Shown here piece by piece: positions 18,644-28,364 of a DNA stretch of 64,000 nucleotides. A program made the position numbers and the translations under genes. The notes below the pieces were generated by a model that saw only the letters and a program-made list of their open reading frames with translations, made no database searches and had not been told where the DNA came from. The first letter of the stretch is position 1; each line of letters starts with the position of its first letter. The stretch spans positions 62,001-126,000 of the forward strand of contig CACDQQ010000001.1 of the NCBI GenBank assembly GCA_902555065.1, given 5' to 3'. The DNA is from an uncultured Pelagibacteraceae bacterium (GTDB lineage Bacteria > Pseudomonadota > Alphaproteobacteria > Pelagibacterales > Pelagibacteraceae).

Positions 18644-19591
18644 ATGCAAACAAACGATAATACAAAAGGTATTTTGTTTATTATGACTGGAATGGCTTTT
18701 TTTTCCATTCAAGACTCATTGATAAAGTTTATTTTTGAAGAAATTGCATTATTTGAGTTATATTTGGGAAGAACTTTAATACAAGCAACTATTCTCATAT
18801 CTTTTTTTTTAATAACAAAGAAAAAAATTACTCTTAAAACTCATTATCCTTTTTTAACTTTAGTTAGGGTTGTTTGTTTCTTTTTTGGATTTGCTTTTTT
18901 TTATATTTCTTTAACCTTTATGTCTTTAGCGATGGTTAGTGCTTTATTTTTCTCATGTCCTTTCTTTATGTCTATGTTTGCTAAATTTTTTTTAAAGGAG
19001 CAAATTGGAATTAGAAGATGGAGTGCAATTGTCGTAGGTTTTATAGGGGTATTAATTGTACTTAATCCAACACTTGAAGAATTTAACTTTTTCAAATTAG
19101 CGCCTGTTGGCTGTGCACTTTGTTATGCATGTTCGATGACAATTACAAAATATACCTCTGATAAAGATAATATTTATACTCAAATGACCTTGCTTTATAT
19201 TTTTGCAGTCGTTGTTAGTTTAATTATTTATCTTGTTAGTGGAGATGGAAAATTTAATAATTTTTCTGATCCTACTTTACAATTTATTGTCAGAGAATGG
19301 TTTACTAACCCTTCTGCTTCATGGCCATATGTCTTTGTAATGGGAGTAGTTGCGTCTATATCTTTCTTTTGTGTCTTTTCAGCTTATAGTATCGCGTCAC
19401 CATCAATAATTTCATTGTTTGAATATTCTTATATAATTTTTGCTATGATTGCTGGATATATTCTTTTCGAAACTATACCTGTGCCTAGAACATTTCTTGG
19501 GGCATCAATAATTATCTTTGCTGGTGTCTATATTTATTATAGAGAAAAGGTGCGGGGTCAAATGATTGTGACGGATACTCCAAATAGGTAG
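18644..19591 (+). CDS. DMT superfamily (EamA) transporter
   Basis: A 315 aa integral membrane protein with about ten hydrophobic segments. The first repeat ends with LKEQIGIRRWSAIVVGFIGV, and the second repeat ends with FLGASIIIFAGVYIYYREK. Closest relative in the window is the carrier at 5564. Substrate is unknown. It lies just after the betaine cluster, which is compatible with but does not prove a role in exporting an amine or amino acid. Confidence 0.85.
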   Translation: MQTNDNTKGILFIMTGMAFFSIQDSLIKFIFEEIALFELYLGRTLIQATILISFFLITKKKITLKTHYPFLTLVRVVCFFFGFAFFYISLTFMSLAMVSALFFSCPFFMSMFAKFFLKEQIGIRRWSAIVVGFIGVLIVLNPTLEEFNFFKLAPVGCALCYACSMTITKYTSDKDNIYTQMTLLYIFAVVVSLIIYLVSGDGKFNNFSDPTLQFIVREWFTNPSASWPYVFVMGVVASISFFCVFSAYSIASPSIISLFEYSYIIFAMIAGYILFETIPVPRTFLGASIIIFAGVYIYYREKVRGQMIVTDTPNR

Positions 19592-19646
19592 TTAATAATA
19601 ATTTTATTATTTATTAAATTTAGTCTTGCTATGATAAAATTTTATA

Positions 19647-22600
19647 ATGAAATTTAAATTTTTTATATTCTTTTTTACAGTTTTTTTTAATATTTATAGT
19701 TCAAGTTATTCATCAAATTTTAATAATTTTTCTGAGCTGAGAGATTGTGTTGACACTTATTATAAATATGAAATGTTTCTAAACAATCTACAAAAATGTT
19801 TTGATAAAAAAAATATCAAAGTAGATAAAAAAGTTTACAGGATAATAGATAATAAAAATGGAATAATAGACGATATTGTTGACTTAAACATAGAAGCTTT
19901 TAATAAAAAAAAAGATTTAGGCGATATTTTAAATAATATTTTTTCTCCTGAATTTAAGAATAGAGCTGATGAAGATATATTTGAAAGACCAACAGCATTA
20001 TCTGAAAATTATCTCAAGAATTATAAAGAAAAAATTGAAGTAAAAAAAATTCAAAAAAATAAAATTGAATTAACAAATAATGATTTTGTAAAATTAAATA
20101 ATCATATAAGAAATAACCCAAAAGATATCTTTGCGCTAACGGAGGATATAAACAGTTTAGCTCTAGAAGGAAACTATATTTCAGAATTTAAACGGCAAGA
20201 AGCTTTGCTAAATCTTTATAATTCATTTGATCCTTTAGAACTAAATATTATTTTTAATTCAAATCCACCAGTGATGAATAATCCAGTTGCTTTAGTTGGG
20301 CTTGCTGGTGCTGTTGCTCTAGGTGCTGGTGGAGGTGGGGGTGGTGGAGGAAGTGGAGGATCTTCTGGTCCTGCTACTATTTCATACTCCAAATCATCAA
20401 GTAGTATTAGTGAATGTGGTACATCTATCACATTTACAGCAAATTTGACGAAAGCTCATACATCTAACGTTTCAATTACTTACAGTACAGGAGGAACAGC
20501 TACAGATGGTGTTGATTTTAATTTGTCTTCTACTACATCAACAATTGTAGCTGGCGGAACTTCTGCTTCAATAACTCTATCTCCAGTAAATGACTCGACG
20601 AATGAAACGTCTGAAACAGTTATTTTGACAGCAAGTACATCAGATGTGTCCTCAACTGGAAATACCAGTACTACTATAACTATACATGATTATGTATTAG
20701 CATGTAATTCAACTGCTTATTCTGAAGATACGACTGTCCAAAATACAATAAAAAATAGATCTGCTTGGCTAACAGTTGATCAATCAAGTAATAATGTACA
20801 TCCTTATGAATTATTTAATTTACATAAAGCTCATTCTTACAAAGATAGTGGAGGACAATATTTAACTGGAGAGGGTGAAACTATATTTATTATAGATGAT
20901 AAATTTACTCCTGCTCATGATACCTATGCTAATAAGACTGTTACAGTTATTGATGTAACAACACCAAGTAATAGTTCAACTAATCATGGAGATCATGTAG
21001 CTAGCATTGCTGCAGGTGATATCAATGGAACAACTCATGGAGTTGCCCCTGATTCAGATCTTGTACTTGCATCTTTTGATACAAGTTCTTATGCAAATTT
21101 GGCCACTGATTATGATACTGCGAGAACTAATCATGCACCTATAGTTGTTAATAATAGCTGGGGAATACAACAAAATTGTAGTGGAGGTTCATGCACAAGT
21201 GCATTAACATTTGACGAAGTTAAAACGGCCGCAACTAATAATGGGGTTACTATTAGAGAGCAGTTAGCAAATAACTGGGGAGGTTCAGCGGCTGTATCAA
21301 GTTACATTACAGCAATGGATAATTTTCAAAATAATGGAGTAATTGTCTGGGCAAGTTCTAATTATGTAAATGATAGTGATGTTGGTTTAGAAGGAGGATT
21401 GCCTGCTTATTTTGATGGGGTGCAAGACTCAGTTGATTTATCTGATGCTTGGTTGTCAGTTATGTGGGCAGAATTCACTGGTACATCCTTAACTGGAGCT
21501 ACAGAGTCTGATTTTAATAGATTAGGTAATCCTTGTGGAAACGCCAAAGAATGGTGTTTAGTAGTTGATGACCAAGAAATAGGAGCAGCTGGATACGTTG
21601 ACACTGGAGGAACAAGTCAATGGATGGTTAATGGTGGATCTTCTATGGGCGCTCCCCAAGTTTCAGGAATGATAGCTTTACTTGGTCAAGCTTTTCCAAA
21701 TCACACTCCAGAACAACTAACTGATAGATTATTAGCATCTGCAAACAATGCTTGGTTTACACCTTCAGGAAATACAACATTTACTACTCATGGAGCATCT
21801 ATTAAACACGGTTATAATGATACATGGGGTCATGGCGTTCCCGATCTCTCCGCAGCCTTGTCACCAATAACCACTAGTAAAAATCCTTTGTCATTTGGTG
21901 GTGGAGGCGGATCTGGAGGTGGAGGATCAGGAGGAGGTGGCGGTTCTGGTAATGCTATGCCTTTTTCAGCAATGAAGAAATATCCAGTTTCACAAACATC
22001 GTTTACATCATCTATCTCACTGGGGAATGCAATTTCTAATGGACTAAAAAATAAATATACCTACGCTTACGATGCTCTTCATGGTGGTTTCAAAATATAT
22101 TTATCAGATTTTATAAACGAAGAAAATTTAGAAAACCAAAAAATAGAAATTAACTTAAATAATGAAATTGAAAAATTGACTAATTTTGACACTTTAAACA
22201 AAGTGGACAAAAATATTTTAAAAGGAGAATTATTTAACTTTAAAGATGAATTTAATTATGGATCAAGCATCACATTAGATAATCCAAATTTAGCTATTCA
22301 AAATACTATTCCAAAAAATAATTTTTATACAAACCCATTTCTATCAGAAAATAATGGACTAGGTTTAAATCAGAAACTTTATATTTCAGGAAATGATTTA
22401 TTTTTAAGTTACAATAATTCAAAATTAAATCCTTTAACAAATATAAATCATGATATCATATTACCAATAGAGACATTTGCAGCATCATTAAATTTAAACA
22501 ATAATGTATTTGAAAAATTTTCACTCACAACTGGTATATTAAAAGAAAAAGAGAGTTTTCTACTCTCTAAGTCTAGTGGTGCTTTTGGATTTGAAAATGA

Positions 22601-23072
22601 GAATGTTACAAACTTTTATGGAATAAATTTAATAAAAAATTTTAATAAAATCGGTAATTTATCATTTAGTAATACATTTGGTTTTTCAAATTTTAAAAAT
22701 AATAATAACAATTTTATTCTAGGATCTACAAATGTAATGAGTACAAGTTTTGAAATTGACTATGAAGTAAATAATATTTATGGAAATGATAAGTTTAACT
22801 TAACATTTTCCCAGCCAAATAGAGTTGAAAAAGGAGAGATGAATTTAAGATTAATTGGTCTATCCGATAAGAATGGAATAATACCATTTAAAGACCATAA
22901 AATTAATTTAAGTCCTTCGGGAAGACAAAAAGATGTAACTTTAAGTTATAAAAAATCTATAAATAAAAATATTAAATTAGGATTAAAGGCTGTGATTACC
23001 GATGATATTGGACATATTAAAAATAGAGATTTAAATACTGATATTCTTTTAACTGGGTCAGCAAGTTTTTAA
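19647..23072 (+). CDS. Autotransporter subtilisin-like protease with Calx-beta domain
   Basis: An 1141 aa secreted protein. Order: signal peptide (about 1-22); a charged helical region (25-200); a hydrophobic AVALGAGGGGGGGGSGG stretch (about 222-240); a Calx-beta domain (about 243-350, with TATDGVDF and ETSETVILT); a subtilase domain (about 400-770) with Asp in IIDDKF (about 417), His in NHGDHVAS (447) and Ser in GGSSMGAPQVSG (666); a GGGGS-repeat linker; and a C-terminal barrel of about 300 aa. The barrel carries FSQPNRVEKGEMNL and INLSPSGRQKDVTLSY, the pattern of autotransporter subtilases, and ends in phenylalanine. A surface-bound or released protease is likely. No neighbour explains its target. 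Confidence 0.85.
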   Translation: MKFKFFIFFFTVFFNIYSSSYSSNFNNFSELRDCVDTYYKYEMFLNNLQKCFDKKNIKVDKKVYRIIDNKNGIIDDIVDLNIEAFNKKKDLGDILNNIFSPEFKNRADEDIFERPTALSENYLKNYKEKIEVKKIQKNKIELTNNDFVKLNNHIRNNPKDIFALTEDINSLALEGNYISEFKRQEALLNLYNSFDPLELNIIFNSNPPVMNNPVALVGLAGAVALGAGGGGGGGGSGGSSGPATISYSKSSSSISECGTSITFTANLTKAHTSNVSITYSTGGTATDGVDFNLSSTTSTIVAGGTSASITLSPVNDSTNETSETVILTASTSDVSSTGNTSTTITIHDYVLACNSTAYSEDTTVQNTIKNRSAWLTVDQSSNNVHPYELFNLHKAHSYKDSGGQYLTGEGETIFIIDDKFTPAHDTYANKTVTVIDVTTPSNSSTNHGDHVASIAAGDINGTTHGVAPDSDLVLASFDTSSYANLATDYDTARTNHAPIVVNNSWGIQQNCSGGSCTSALTFDEVKTAATNNGVTIREQLANNWGGSAAVSSYITAMDNFQNNGVIVWASSNYVNDSDVGLEGGLPAYFDGVQDSVDLSDAWLSVMWAEFTGTSLTGATESDFNRLGNPCGNAKEWCLVVDDQEIGAAGYVDTGGTSQWMVNGGSSMGAPQVSGMIALLGQAFPNHTPEQLTDRLLASANNAWFTPSGNTTFTTHGASIKHGYNDTWGHGVPDLSAALSPITTSKNPLSFGGGGGSGGGGSGGGGGSGNAMPFSAMKKYPVSQTSFTSSISLGNAISNGLKNKYTYAYDALHGGFKIYLSDFINEENLENQKIEINLNNEIEKLTNFDTLNKVDKNILKGELFNFKDEFNYGSSITLDNPNLAIQNTIPKNNFYTNPFLSENNGLGLNQKLYISGNDLFLSYNNSKLNPLTNINHDIILPIETFAASLNLNNNVFEKFSLTTGILKEKESFLLSKSSGAFGFENENVTNFYGINLIKNFNKIGNLSFSNTFGFSNFKNNNNNFILGSTNVMSTSFEIDYEVNNIYGNDKFNLTFSQPNRVEKGEMNLRLIGLSDKNGIIPFKDHKINLSPSGRQKDVTLSYKKSINKNIKLGLKAVITDDIGHIKNRDLNTDILLTGSASF

Positions 23073-23196
23073 AAAATATATTTTTGTTAATAAATTATTA
23101 ATATTACGCGGTAAAATTGATAATTTTCCCATTGAAAAATTAAATTAATAAGATTTAATTTTAAAAATATAAATTCTTAACAATTAAAGGGAAAAT

Positions 23197-24387
23197 ATGA
23201 AAAAATTACTAATAGGTATATTCGTGTTTATCTTAAGCTTTACTTCAAAAGCTTTTTCAGATGGGCATGGAATTAAAATGGGTGTTATTTTAGGATTTAC
23301 TGGTCCAATTGAAACCCTAACACCTGCAATGGCAGCTTCTGCTGAACTTGCTTTTAAAGAAGCTTCAGACTCTGGCTCATTATTAGGTGGAAAAAAAATA
23401 TCTGTAGAAAGAGCTGACTCAACTTGTGTCGACTCTGCTGCTGCTACAACTGCTGCTGAAGGTTTAGTTTCAGGTGGTGTTGTTGCTATTATGGGTGCTG
23501 ATTGTTCTGGTGTTACAGGTGCAATAGCAACTAATGTTGCTGTGCCAAATGGTGTTGTTATGATTTCACCATCAGCTACATCTCCAGGATTAACTGATCT
23601 TAATGATAATGGTTATTTCTTCAGAACTGCTCCATCAGATGCTAGAGGAGGACAAGTCTTAGCCGATATTACAAAGGACAGAAAAGTTAAATCATTAGCT
23701 GTAACTCATACTAACAATGACTACGGAAAAGGTTTAGCTGATGTTTATGTAGCTGCAGTTAAAGCTCATGGTATTAAAGTAACAGCTGTTACAGCACACG
23801 AAGAAGGTAAAGGTGACTATGGTGCAGAAGTAGCGACACTTGCAGCAGCAGGTGGAGATGCTCTTGCTGTTTTAGGTTACTTAGATCAAGCTGGTGGTAG
23901 CATTATTCAAGGATCATTAGACTCTGGATCATTTGATACTTTTGTTCTTTCAGATGGAATGATTGGTGACTCTCTTACTGACAGATTTGGAAAAGATTTA
24001 AATAAATCATTTGGATCTTTACCAGGATCAATGGGTAAAGGTGCTGGTATATTTAAAGAAGTTGCTAGTGCTGGTGGTATTGACTCATCAGGTCCTTACA
24101 CAGGTGAAAGTTATGATGCAGCAGCCTTGATCACACTTGCAATGCAAGCTGGTGGAAAAGCTGACAGAATGACTGTTCAAGAAAATGTAATGTCAGTAGC
24201 CAATGCTCCTGGAACAAAAATTTATCCAGGCGAATTAAAAAAAGCACTTGATTTATTAGCTCAGGGAAAGGCAGTAAATTATGAAGGTGCTACAGCTGTT
24301 GAATTTACAGATGTCGGTGAAGCTTTTGGATCTTTTATTGAAAAAGAAATAAAAGGTGGAAAGTTTAAAGACAAAAAGCAAAGATAA
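23197..24387 (+). CDS. Branched-chain amino acid-type ABC substrate-binding protein (LivK-like, cluster 1)
   Basis: A 396 aa periplasmic binding protein (Peripla_BP_6). The signal peptide ends near SKAFS-DGHG, and the mature protein begins IKMGVILGFTGPIETL. It has several Gly/Ala-rich segments typical of the fold. The RBS AAAGGG precedes the ATG. It is on the opposite strand to, and convergent with, the permease/ATPase genes 24491-28363, which presumably form its transporter. The ligand is not determinable: amino acids, amides and urea are all handled by this family. Confidence 0.88.
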   Translation: MKKLLIGIFVFILSFTSKAFSDGHGIKMGVILGFTGPIETLTPAMAASAELAFKEASDSGSLLGGKKISVERADSTCVDSAAATTAAEGLVSGGVVAIMGADCSGVTGAIATNVAVPNGVVMISPSATSPGLTDLNDNGYFFRTAPSDARGGQVLADITKDRKVKSLAVTHTNNDYGKGLADVYVAAVKAHGIKVTAVTAHEEGKGDYGAEVATLAAAGGDALAVLGYLDQAGGSIIQGSLDSGSFDTFVLSDGMIGDSLTDRFGKDLNKSFGSLPGSMGKGAGIFKEVASAGGIDSSGPYTGESYDAAALITLAMQAGGKADRMTVQENVMSVANAPGTKIYPGELKKALDLLAQGKAVNYEGATAVEFTDVGEAFGSFIEKEIKGGKFKDKKQR

Positions 24388-24396
24388 TTAGAAATT

Positions 24397-24424
24397 AAAA
24401 CCCCAGTTTCTTAACTGGGGTTTT
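24397..24424. terminator. Bidirectional hairpin terminator between livK1 and livM1
   Basis: AAAACCCCAGTT-TCTT-AACTGGGGTTTT is a perfect 12 bp stem with a 4 nt loop. A and T runs on either side allow it to act on both converging transcripts. It lies 10 bases after the LivK-like stop. Confidence 0.85.
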
Positions 24425-24491
24425 AAAATAAATATTTATCAGATAAATAAAATATTAAACCTAAAACAATACCTAATAAAATATAATACAT
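24423..24491 (-). CDS. Possible 22 aa membrane peptide
   Basis: An ORF too short for the track: MYYILLGIVLGLIFYLSDKYLF. Its ATG overlaps the LivM-like stop codon as TAATG, a classic translational coupling arrangement, and its stop reaches the terminator. The peptide is one hydrophobic helix with a charged tail. No known homologue is recognised. It may be a small accessory membrane protein or a chance ORF. Confidence 0.4.
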   Translation of the reverse strand: MYYILLGIVLGLIFYLSDKYLF

Positions 24492-25861
24492 TATTGTTTA
24501 ATAATTTTTTCTGGAATAATTCCCTGTGGTCTATAACGCATTATTAAAAGTAAACCAATTCCAATAACTAAGAATCTAAAATATGGAGCACTTTCAATTA
24601 AGTGAACTCTTACTGCATTAGTTTCTGGAAGATGAGATGTAAACAAATTAATTAAAAATAATGCAATTGGAGCTGCTTCAACCCATAAAAACCAAACTAC
24701 AAATCCCCCCAATATTGCTCCAAAATTATTTCCTGTTCCACCAACTATGACCATGACCCAAATTACAAAAGTATATCTCATTGGTCTGTAGCTACCTGGT
24801 GTAAACAAACCATCGTTTGTAACCATCATAGCTCCAGCTAAACCAACAATAGCCGATCCTAAAATAAAAATAAGAAGATGCTCTTTAACAATATTTTTAC
24901 CCATTGCACTTGCTGCCTCTTCATTATCTCTTATAGCTCTCATTTTTCTTCCCCAAGGTGAATAAAGAGCCTTCTGTGTCACAATTAACAAAATTATAAC
25001 AACAGTAAGAAATAAACCTGTAAAACACAATTTTACATAAACCGAAGAGGCATCAATAACCATTTGATTTAAAGCTTCTTGCTTATCAGAAATTGATTTA
25101 ATTAAATTTAATTTTGATGAATTAATTTTTGCAACTAAGTCTATAAACCAATCTGAAGTTTGTAGATCAATTTCGTATGGCGCTGGTCTTTTTAATCCTA
25201 TTACATTTTTTACACCTCTTGCCAACCATTCCTCATGTTTAATAATCGAAACGATAATTTCTGCTATTAATAATGTTGCAATAGCTAAATAATCTGCACG
25301 AAGACCTAAGGCGATCTTTCCTATGACAAATGCTAAACTACCAGCCAATAGTGCGCCAAAAATCCAAGAGAATAAAACGGGTAATCCCATTCCACCAAGA
25401 AATCCTGTCTTTGCTGGATCAACTGACTCGATCGCCTCTATTCCTGGTGTAGCAGTTACTCTTAGTAAAATTATGCCACCTAAAATTACAGATGCTACTG
25501 AGTAATTTCTTAATTTAGATTTATTAAATCTATTTAGTATAAATTTTACTACAAAGATGATTGCAACAATTATCCATATACAAGCTAAAATATTTAAACC
25601 TCCAACCTGCCAAGCTTTTTTGACTGGTTCAACCGAAACTAAGACTACAGCTAATCCTCCTAATGCCGTGTATCCCATTATACCAAAATTAATCAATCCA
25701 GCATAACCCCATTGTATATTTGCACCAATTGTCATAACTGCAGAAATTAAACAATAATTTAAAATAGTTAATGCAATAGACCAGGATTGAAATACCCCTA
25801 CCAAAATTATTAAAAATATCATGATTGAATATGCGGCGATGACATTTTTATAATTCTTCAT
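24491..25861 (-). CDS. Liv-type ABC transporter permease (LivM-like, cluster 1)
   Basis: A 456 aa inner-membrane permease of BPD_transp_2. It is about 100 aa longer than the LivM of cluster 2, with extra N-terminal helices and a hydrophilic insert (about 215-270, containing KRPAPYEIDLQTSDW). The ATPase-contact region GRKMRAIRDNEEAASAMGKN is clear. It overlaps the LivH-like gene by 4 bp and forms the channel with it. It would import the ligand of the convergent LivK-like protein. Confidence 0.88.
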   Translation of the reverse strand: MKNYKNVIAAYSIMIFLIILVGVFQSWSIALTILNYCLISAVMTIGANIQWGYAGLINFGIMGYTALGGLAVVLVSVEPVKKAWQVGGLNILACIWIIVAIIFVVKFILNRFNKSKLRNYSVASVILGGIILLRVTATPGIEAIESVDPAKTGFLGGMGLPVLFSWIFGALLAGSLAFVIGKIALGLRADYLAIATLLIAEIIVSIIKHEEWLARGVKNVIGLKRPAPYEIDLQTSDWFIDLVAKINSSKLNLIKSISDKQEALNQMVIDASSVYVKLCFTGLFLTVVIILLIVTQKALYSPWGRKMRAIRDNEEAASAMGKNIVKEHLLIFILGSAIVGLAGAMMVTNDGLFTPGSYRPMRYTFVIWVMVIVGGTGNNFGAILGGFVVWFLWVEAAPIALFLINLFTSHLPETNAVRVHLIESAPYFRFLVIGIGLLLIMRYRPQGIIPEKIIKQ

Positions 25862-26868
25862 ATGACTTTTCCTTTAAAGATACCTGACGGTCTTATTAAT
25901 AAAACAATTACTAAAATTGAAAACGACACAGCAAACTTGTAATCTGTCGATAATAGCTGGAGTAAAGAGTCTGGCTCTAGATGTTCAGGTAATAGATATG
26001 AAATAAATCTTTTGTACGCGTAAGTTACAAATATTTCTGCAAAAGCTATAACATATCCACCCAAGAAAGCTCCAAATGGATTTCCGATTCCTCCAACAAT
26101 TGCTGCAGCGAATATTGGAAGCATATTATTAAAATAAACAAAAGGTCTATAACTTTTATCTAAACCGTATAATACTCCACCAATAGTAGCCAAGATTCCT
26201 GCAATGACCCATGTTATCAAAACAACTCGCTTGGGATCTATACCAGACAATAAAGCCAAATCTTCATTGTCTGAATAAGCTCTCATACTTGTTCCTGTTT
26301 TTGTTCTATTTAAAAACCAAAACATTATTGAAACAACAATTAAAGTTACAACAATTGTTATTGCTTGTGTTGATTTTAAAGTTATACCTTCTGCAAGGCC
26401 TGTCATTTCTTTAAATTCTTTTGCTTTAAATATGAATTTTTCACCATCTAAAAACCTTCTATCAGATGGTCCAATGATTATTCTAATTAAGGCTTGAGTG
26501 ACAAACATTACCCCTACGCTGACCATTGCAAACTGGACTGGAGGACTTTTTTTTATCCTGTAATAACTGAAAACAAATTTGTCTATGATTAACATATATA
26601 AAATCATCATTAGTATGGCGAAAGGAATTGTCAAAAGTGCTGTTGGTAAAACACCTAATCCAAAACCTAAAGACTGAAAATAATATGTTAGAATAACAGC
26701 AAACATTGTTCCAAAAGACATCATGTCTCCAGTTGCAAAATTAGCAAATCTTAAAACTGCGTAAATTAAAGTGACAAAAATAGCACCTAAAGCTAACTGT
26801 GAACCATAAGCTAACGCTGGTATTACTGTGAAATTAAGAAGTACAATTATTGCATTTAAGAAATCCAT
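25858..26868 (-). CDS. Liv-type ABC transporter permease (LivH-like, cluster 1)
   Basis: A 336 aa permease of BPD_transp_2 with about eight hydrophobic segments. The ATPase-contact loop TGTSMRAYSDNEDLALLSGI is near residue 200, and GGIGNPFGAFLGGYVIAFAE follows. It starts one base inside the LivF stop (TAATG) and overlaps the LivM-like gene. It pairs with LivM to form the translocation channel. Confidence 0.9.
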   Translation of the reverse strand: MDFLNAIIVLLNFTVIPALAYGSQLALGAIFVTLIYAVLRFANFATGDMMSFGTMFAVILTYYFQSLGFGLGVLPTALLTIPFAILMMILYMLIIDKFVFSYYRIKKSPPVQFAMVSVGVMFVTQALIRIIIGPSDRRFLDGEKFIFKAKEFKEMTGLAEGITLKSTQAITIVVTLIVVSIMFWFLNRTKTGTSMRAYSDNEDLALLSGIDPKRVVLITWVIAGILATIGGVLYGLDKSYRPFVYFNNMLPIFAAAIVGGIGNPFGAFLGGYVIAFAEIFVTYAYKRFISYLLPEHLEPDSLLQLLSTDYKFAVSFSILVIVLLIRPSGIFKGKVI

Positions 26869-27575
26869 TATGCTCCCAAAAAAGATCTACGAACCTCGGG
26901 ATCCTCAAGTAAATCGTTACCAGATCCCTCAAATTTATTTTGACCAGTTACCAATACATAGCCTCGATCTGAAATACTTAATGCTTGCTTTGCGTTTTGC
27001 TCAACCATAATAACGGCAACATTTGTTTTTTTAACTTTGATTATATGTTCAAATAATTCATCCATTACAATTGGAGAAACTCCAGCAGTGGGCTCATCTA
27101 ACATAAGAACTGATGGATCACTCATTAAAGCTCTTCCAAGAGCAACTTGCTGTCTTTGACCACCAGATAATTGGCCAACGATTTGAGATTTTTTTTCACT
27201 TAAGATTGGAAATAAACTATAAATACTCTCAATTTTATTTTCTAAATTCCCTTCTGTTAAAAAGCCACCGATCTCTAAATTTTCTCTTACAGTTAATTCT
27301 GCAAATACATTTCTTGTTTGTGGAACAAATGAAATGCCCTTTTTTACACGATCTTGAGGATTAATATTTGAAATATCTTCACCATTTAAATTTACAGAGC
27401 CTGATTTTAATTTTAATAATCCGAGCATCGCTTTCATGGCTGTTGATTTACCAGCTCCATTTGGACCTAGAATAGCAACTATCTCTCCCCTATTGGCAGT
27501 TATGGAACACGAACTAATAATATCAGGGCCATCCCCATAACCTGCAGTCATTTTTGCTCCTTCAAAGTATGCCAT
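26868..27575 (-). CDS. Liv-type ABC transporter ATPase (LivF-like, cluster 1)
   Basis: A 235 aa ATPase. Walker A is GPNGAGKST, the signature is LSGGQRQQVALGRAL, and Walker B is VLMLDEPTAGVSP. The short LivF length and the C-terminal ending FEGSGNDLLEDPEVRRSFLG are family-typical. It shares one base with the LivG gene upstream and one with LivH downstream, so all four permease/ATPase genes are one transcript. Confidence 0.9.
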   Translation of the reverse strand: MAYFEGAKMTAGYGDGPDIISSCSITANRGEIVAILGPNGAGKSTAMKAMLGLLKLKSGSVNLNGEDISNINPQDRVKKGISFVPQTRNVFAELTVRENLEIGGFLTEGNLENKIESIYSLFPILSEKKSQIVGQLSGGQRQQVALGRALMSDPSVLMLDEPTAGVSPIVMDELFEHIIKVKKTNVAVIMVEQNAKQALSISDRGYVLVTGQNKFEGSGNDLLEDPEVRRSFLGA

Positions 27576-28363
27576 TAATTTTCTTTTTTTGTTAAGTTTG
27601 ACTTTCCTAAATAACTCTCAATAACTTTTTCGTTTTTTTTCACTTCTTCAGATGTTCCTTCAAATAAAACTGAACCATCTGCCATTACTATTACTGGATC
27701 ACACATTCTGCTTATAAAATCCATATCATGCTCTATCATACAAAAAGTGTAATTTTTTTCTTTATTCAATTTTAATATTGCAGTTCCTAGATCTTTTAAA
27801 AGTGTTCGATTAACTCCTGCTCCTACTTCATCAAGTAAAACCAATTTTGCATCAACCATCATAGTTCGTCCAAGTTCTAGTAACTTTTTTTGTCCTCCTG
27901 AAAGGTTCCTTGCCCTTTCATTAGCTAAATGTGTTAAATTAAGAAAATCTACAACCTCATAAGCTTTTTCTCTAATAACTTTTTCCTCTTTTTTAACTAG
28001 TCTAGGTTTAATAAGCGCATTTAATAAATTTTCTCCACTTTGATTTGATGGCACCATCATTAAGTTTTCTAAAACTGTTAAGTTTGAAAATTCATGTGCA
28101 ATCTGAAAGGTTCTTAATAATCCTTTACCAAATAACTCATATGATGGTACATCGGTAATATTTTCATCATTAAATATTACCTCTCCATCATTAGATTTTA
28201 AATTTCCAGCTATTAAATTAAATAATGTTGTTTTTCCTGAACCGTTTGGGCCAATTATTCCAGTTATTGAACCCGATCTAATATTTAATGAGCAATTTGA
28301 TACTGCTGCTAGTCCTCCAAATAACTTTGTAAGATTATTTACCTGTAAGATATTGTCTGACAT
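27575..28363 (-). CDS. Liv-type ABC transporter ATPase (LivG-like, cluster 1)
   Basis: A 262 aa ATPase. Walker A is GPNGSGKTTLFN, the signature is LSGGQKKLLELGRTMM, and Walker B is LVLLDEVGAGVN, with Val instead of the usual Pro after DE. The C terminus EEVKKNEKVIESYLG is the LivG ending. It is first of the LivGFHM unit and is 1 bp after the ProC-like gene, so it may be co-transcribed with it. Confidence 0.9.
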   Translation of the reverse strand: MSDNILQVNNLTKLFGGLAAVSNCSLNIRSGSITGIIGPNGSGKTTLFNLIAGNLKSNDGEVIFNDENITDVPSYELFGKGLLRTFQIAHEFSNLTVLENLMMVPSNQSGENLLNALIKPRLVKKEEKVIREKAYEVVDFLNLTHLANERARNLSGGQKKLLELGRTMMVDAKLVLLDEVGAGVNRTLLKDLGTAILKLNKEKNYTFCMIEHDMDFISRMCDPVIVMADGSVLFEGTSEEVKKNEKVIESYLGKSNLTKKEN

Positions 28364-28364
28364 T

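Noticed and set aside
20216-20431. Pro-rich minus-strand ORF (PPLPPPPPPPPAP)
   Set aside because: The reverse complement of the Gly-rich hinge of the autotransporter; the proline run is a by-product of GGN codons.
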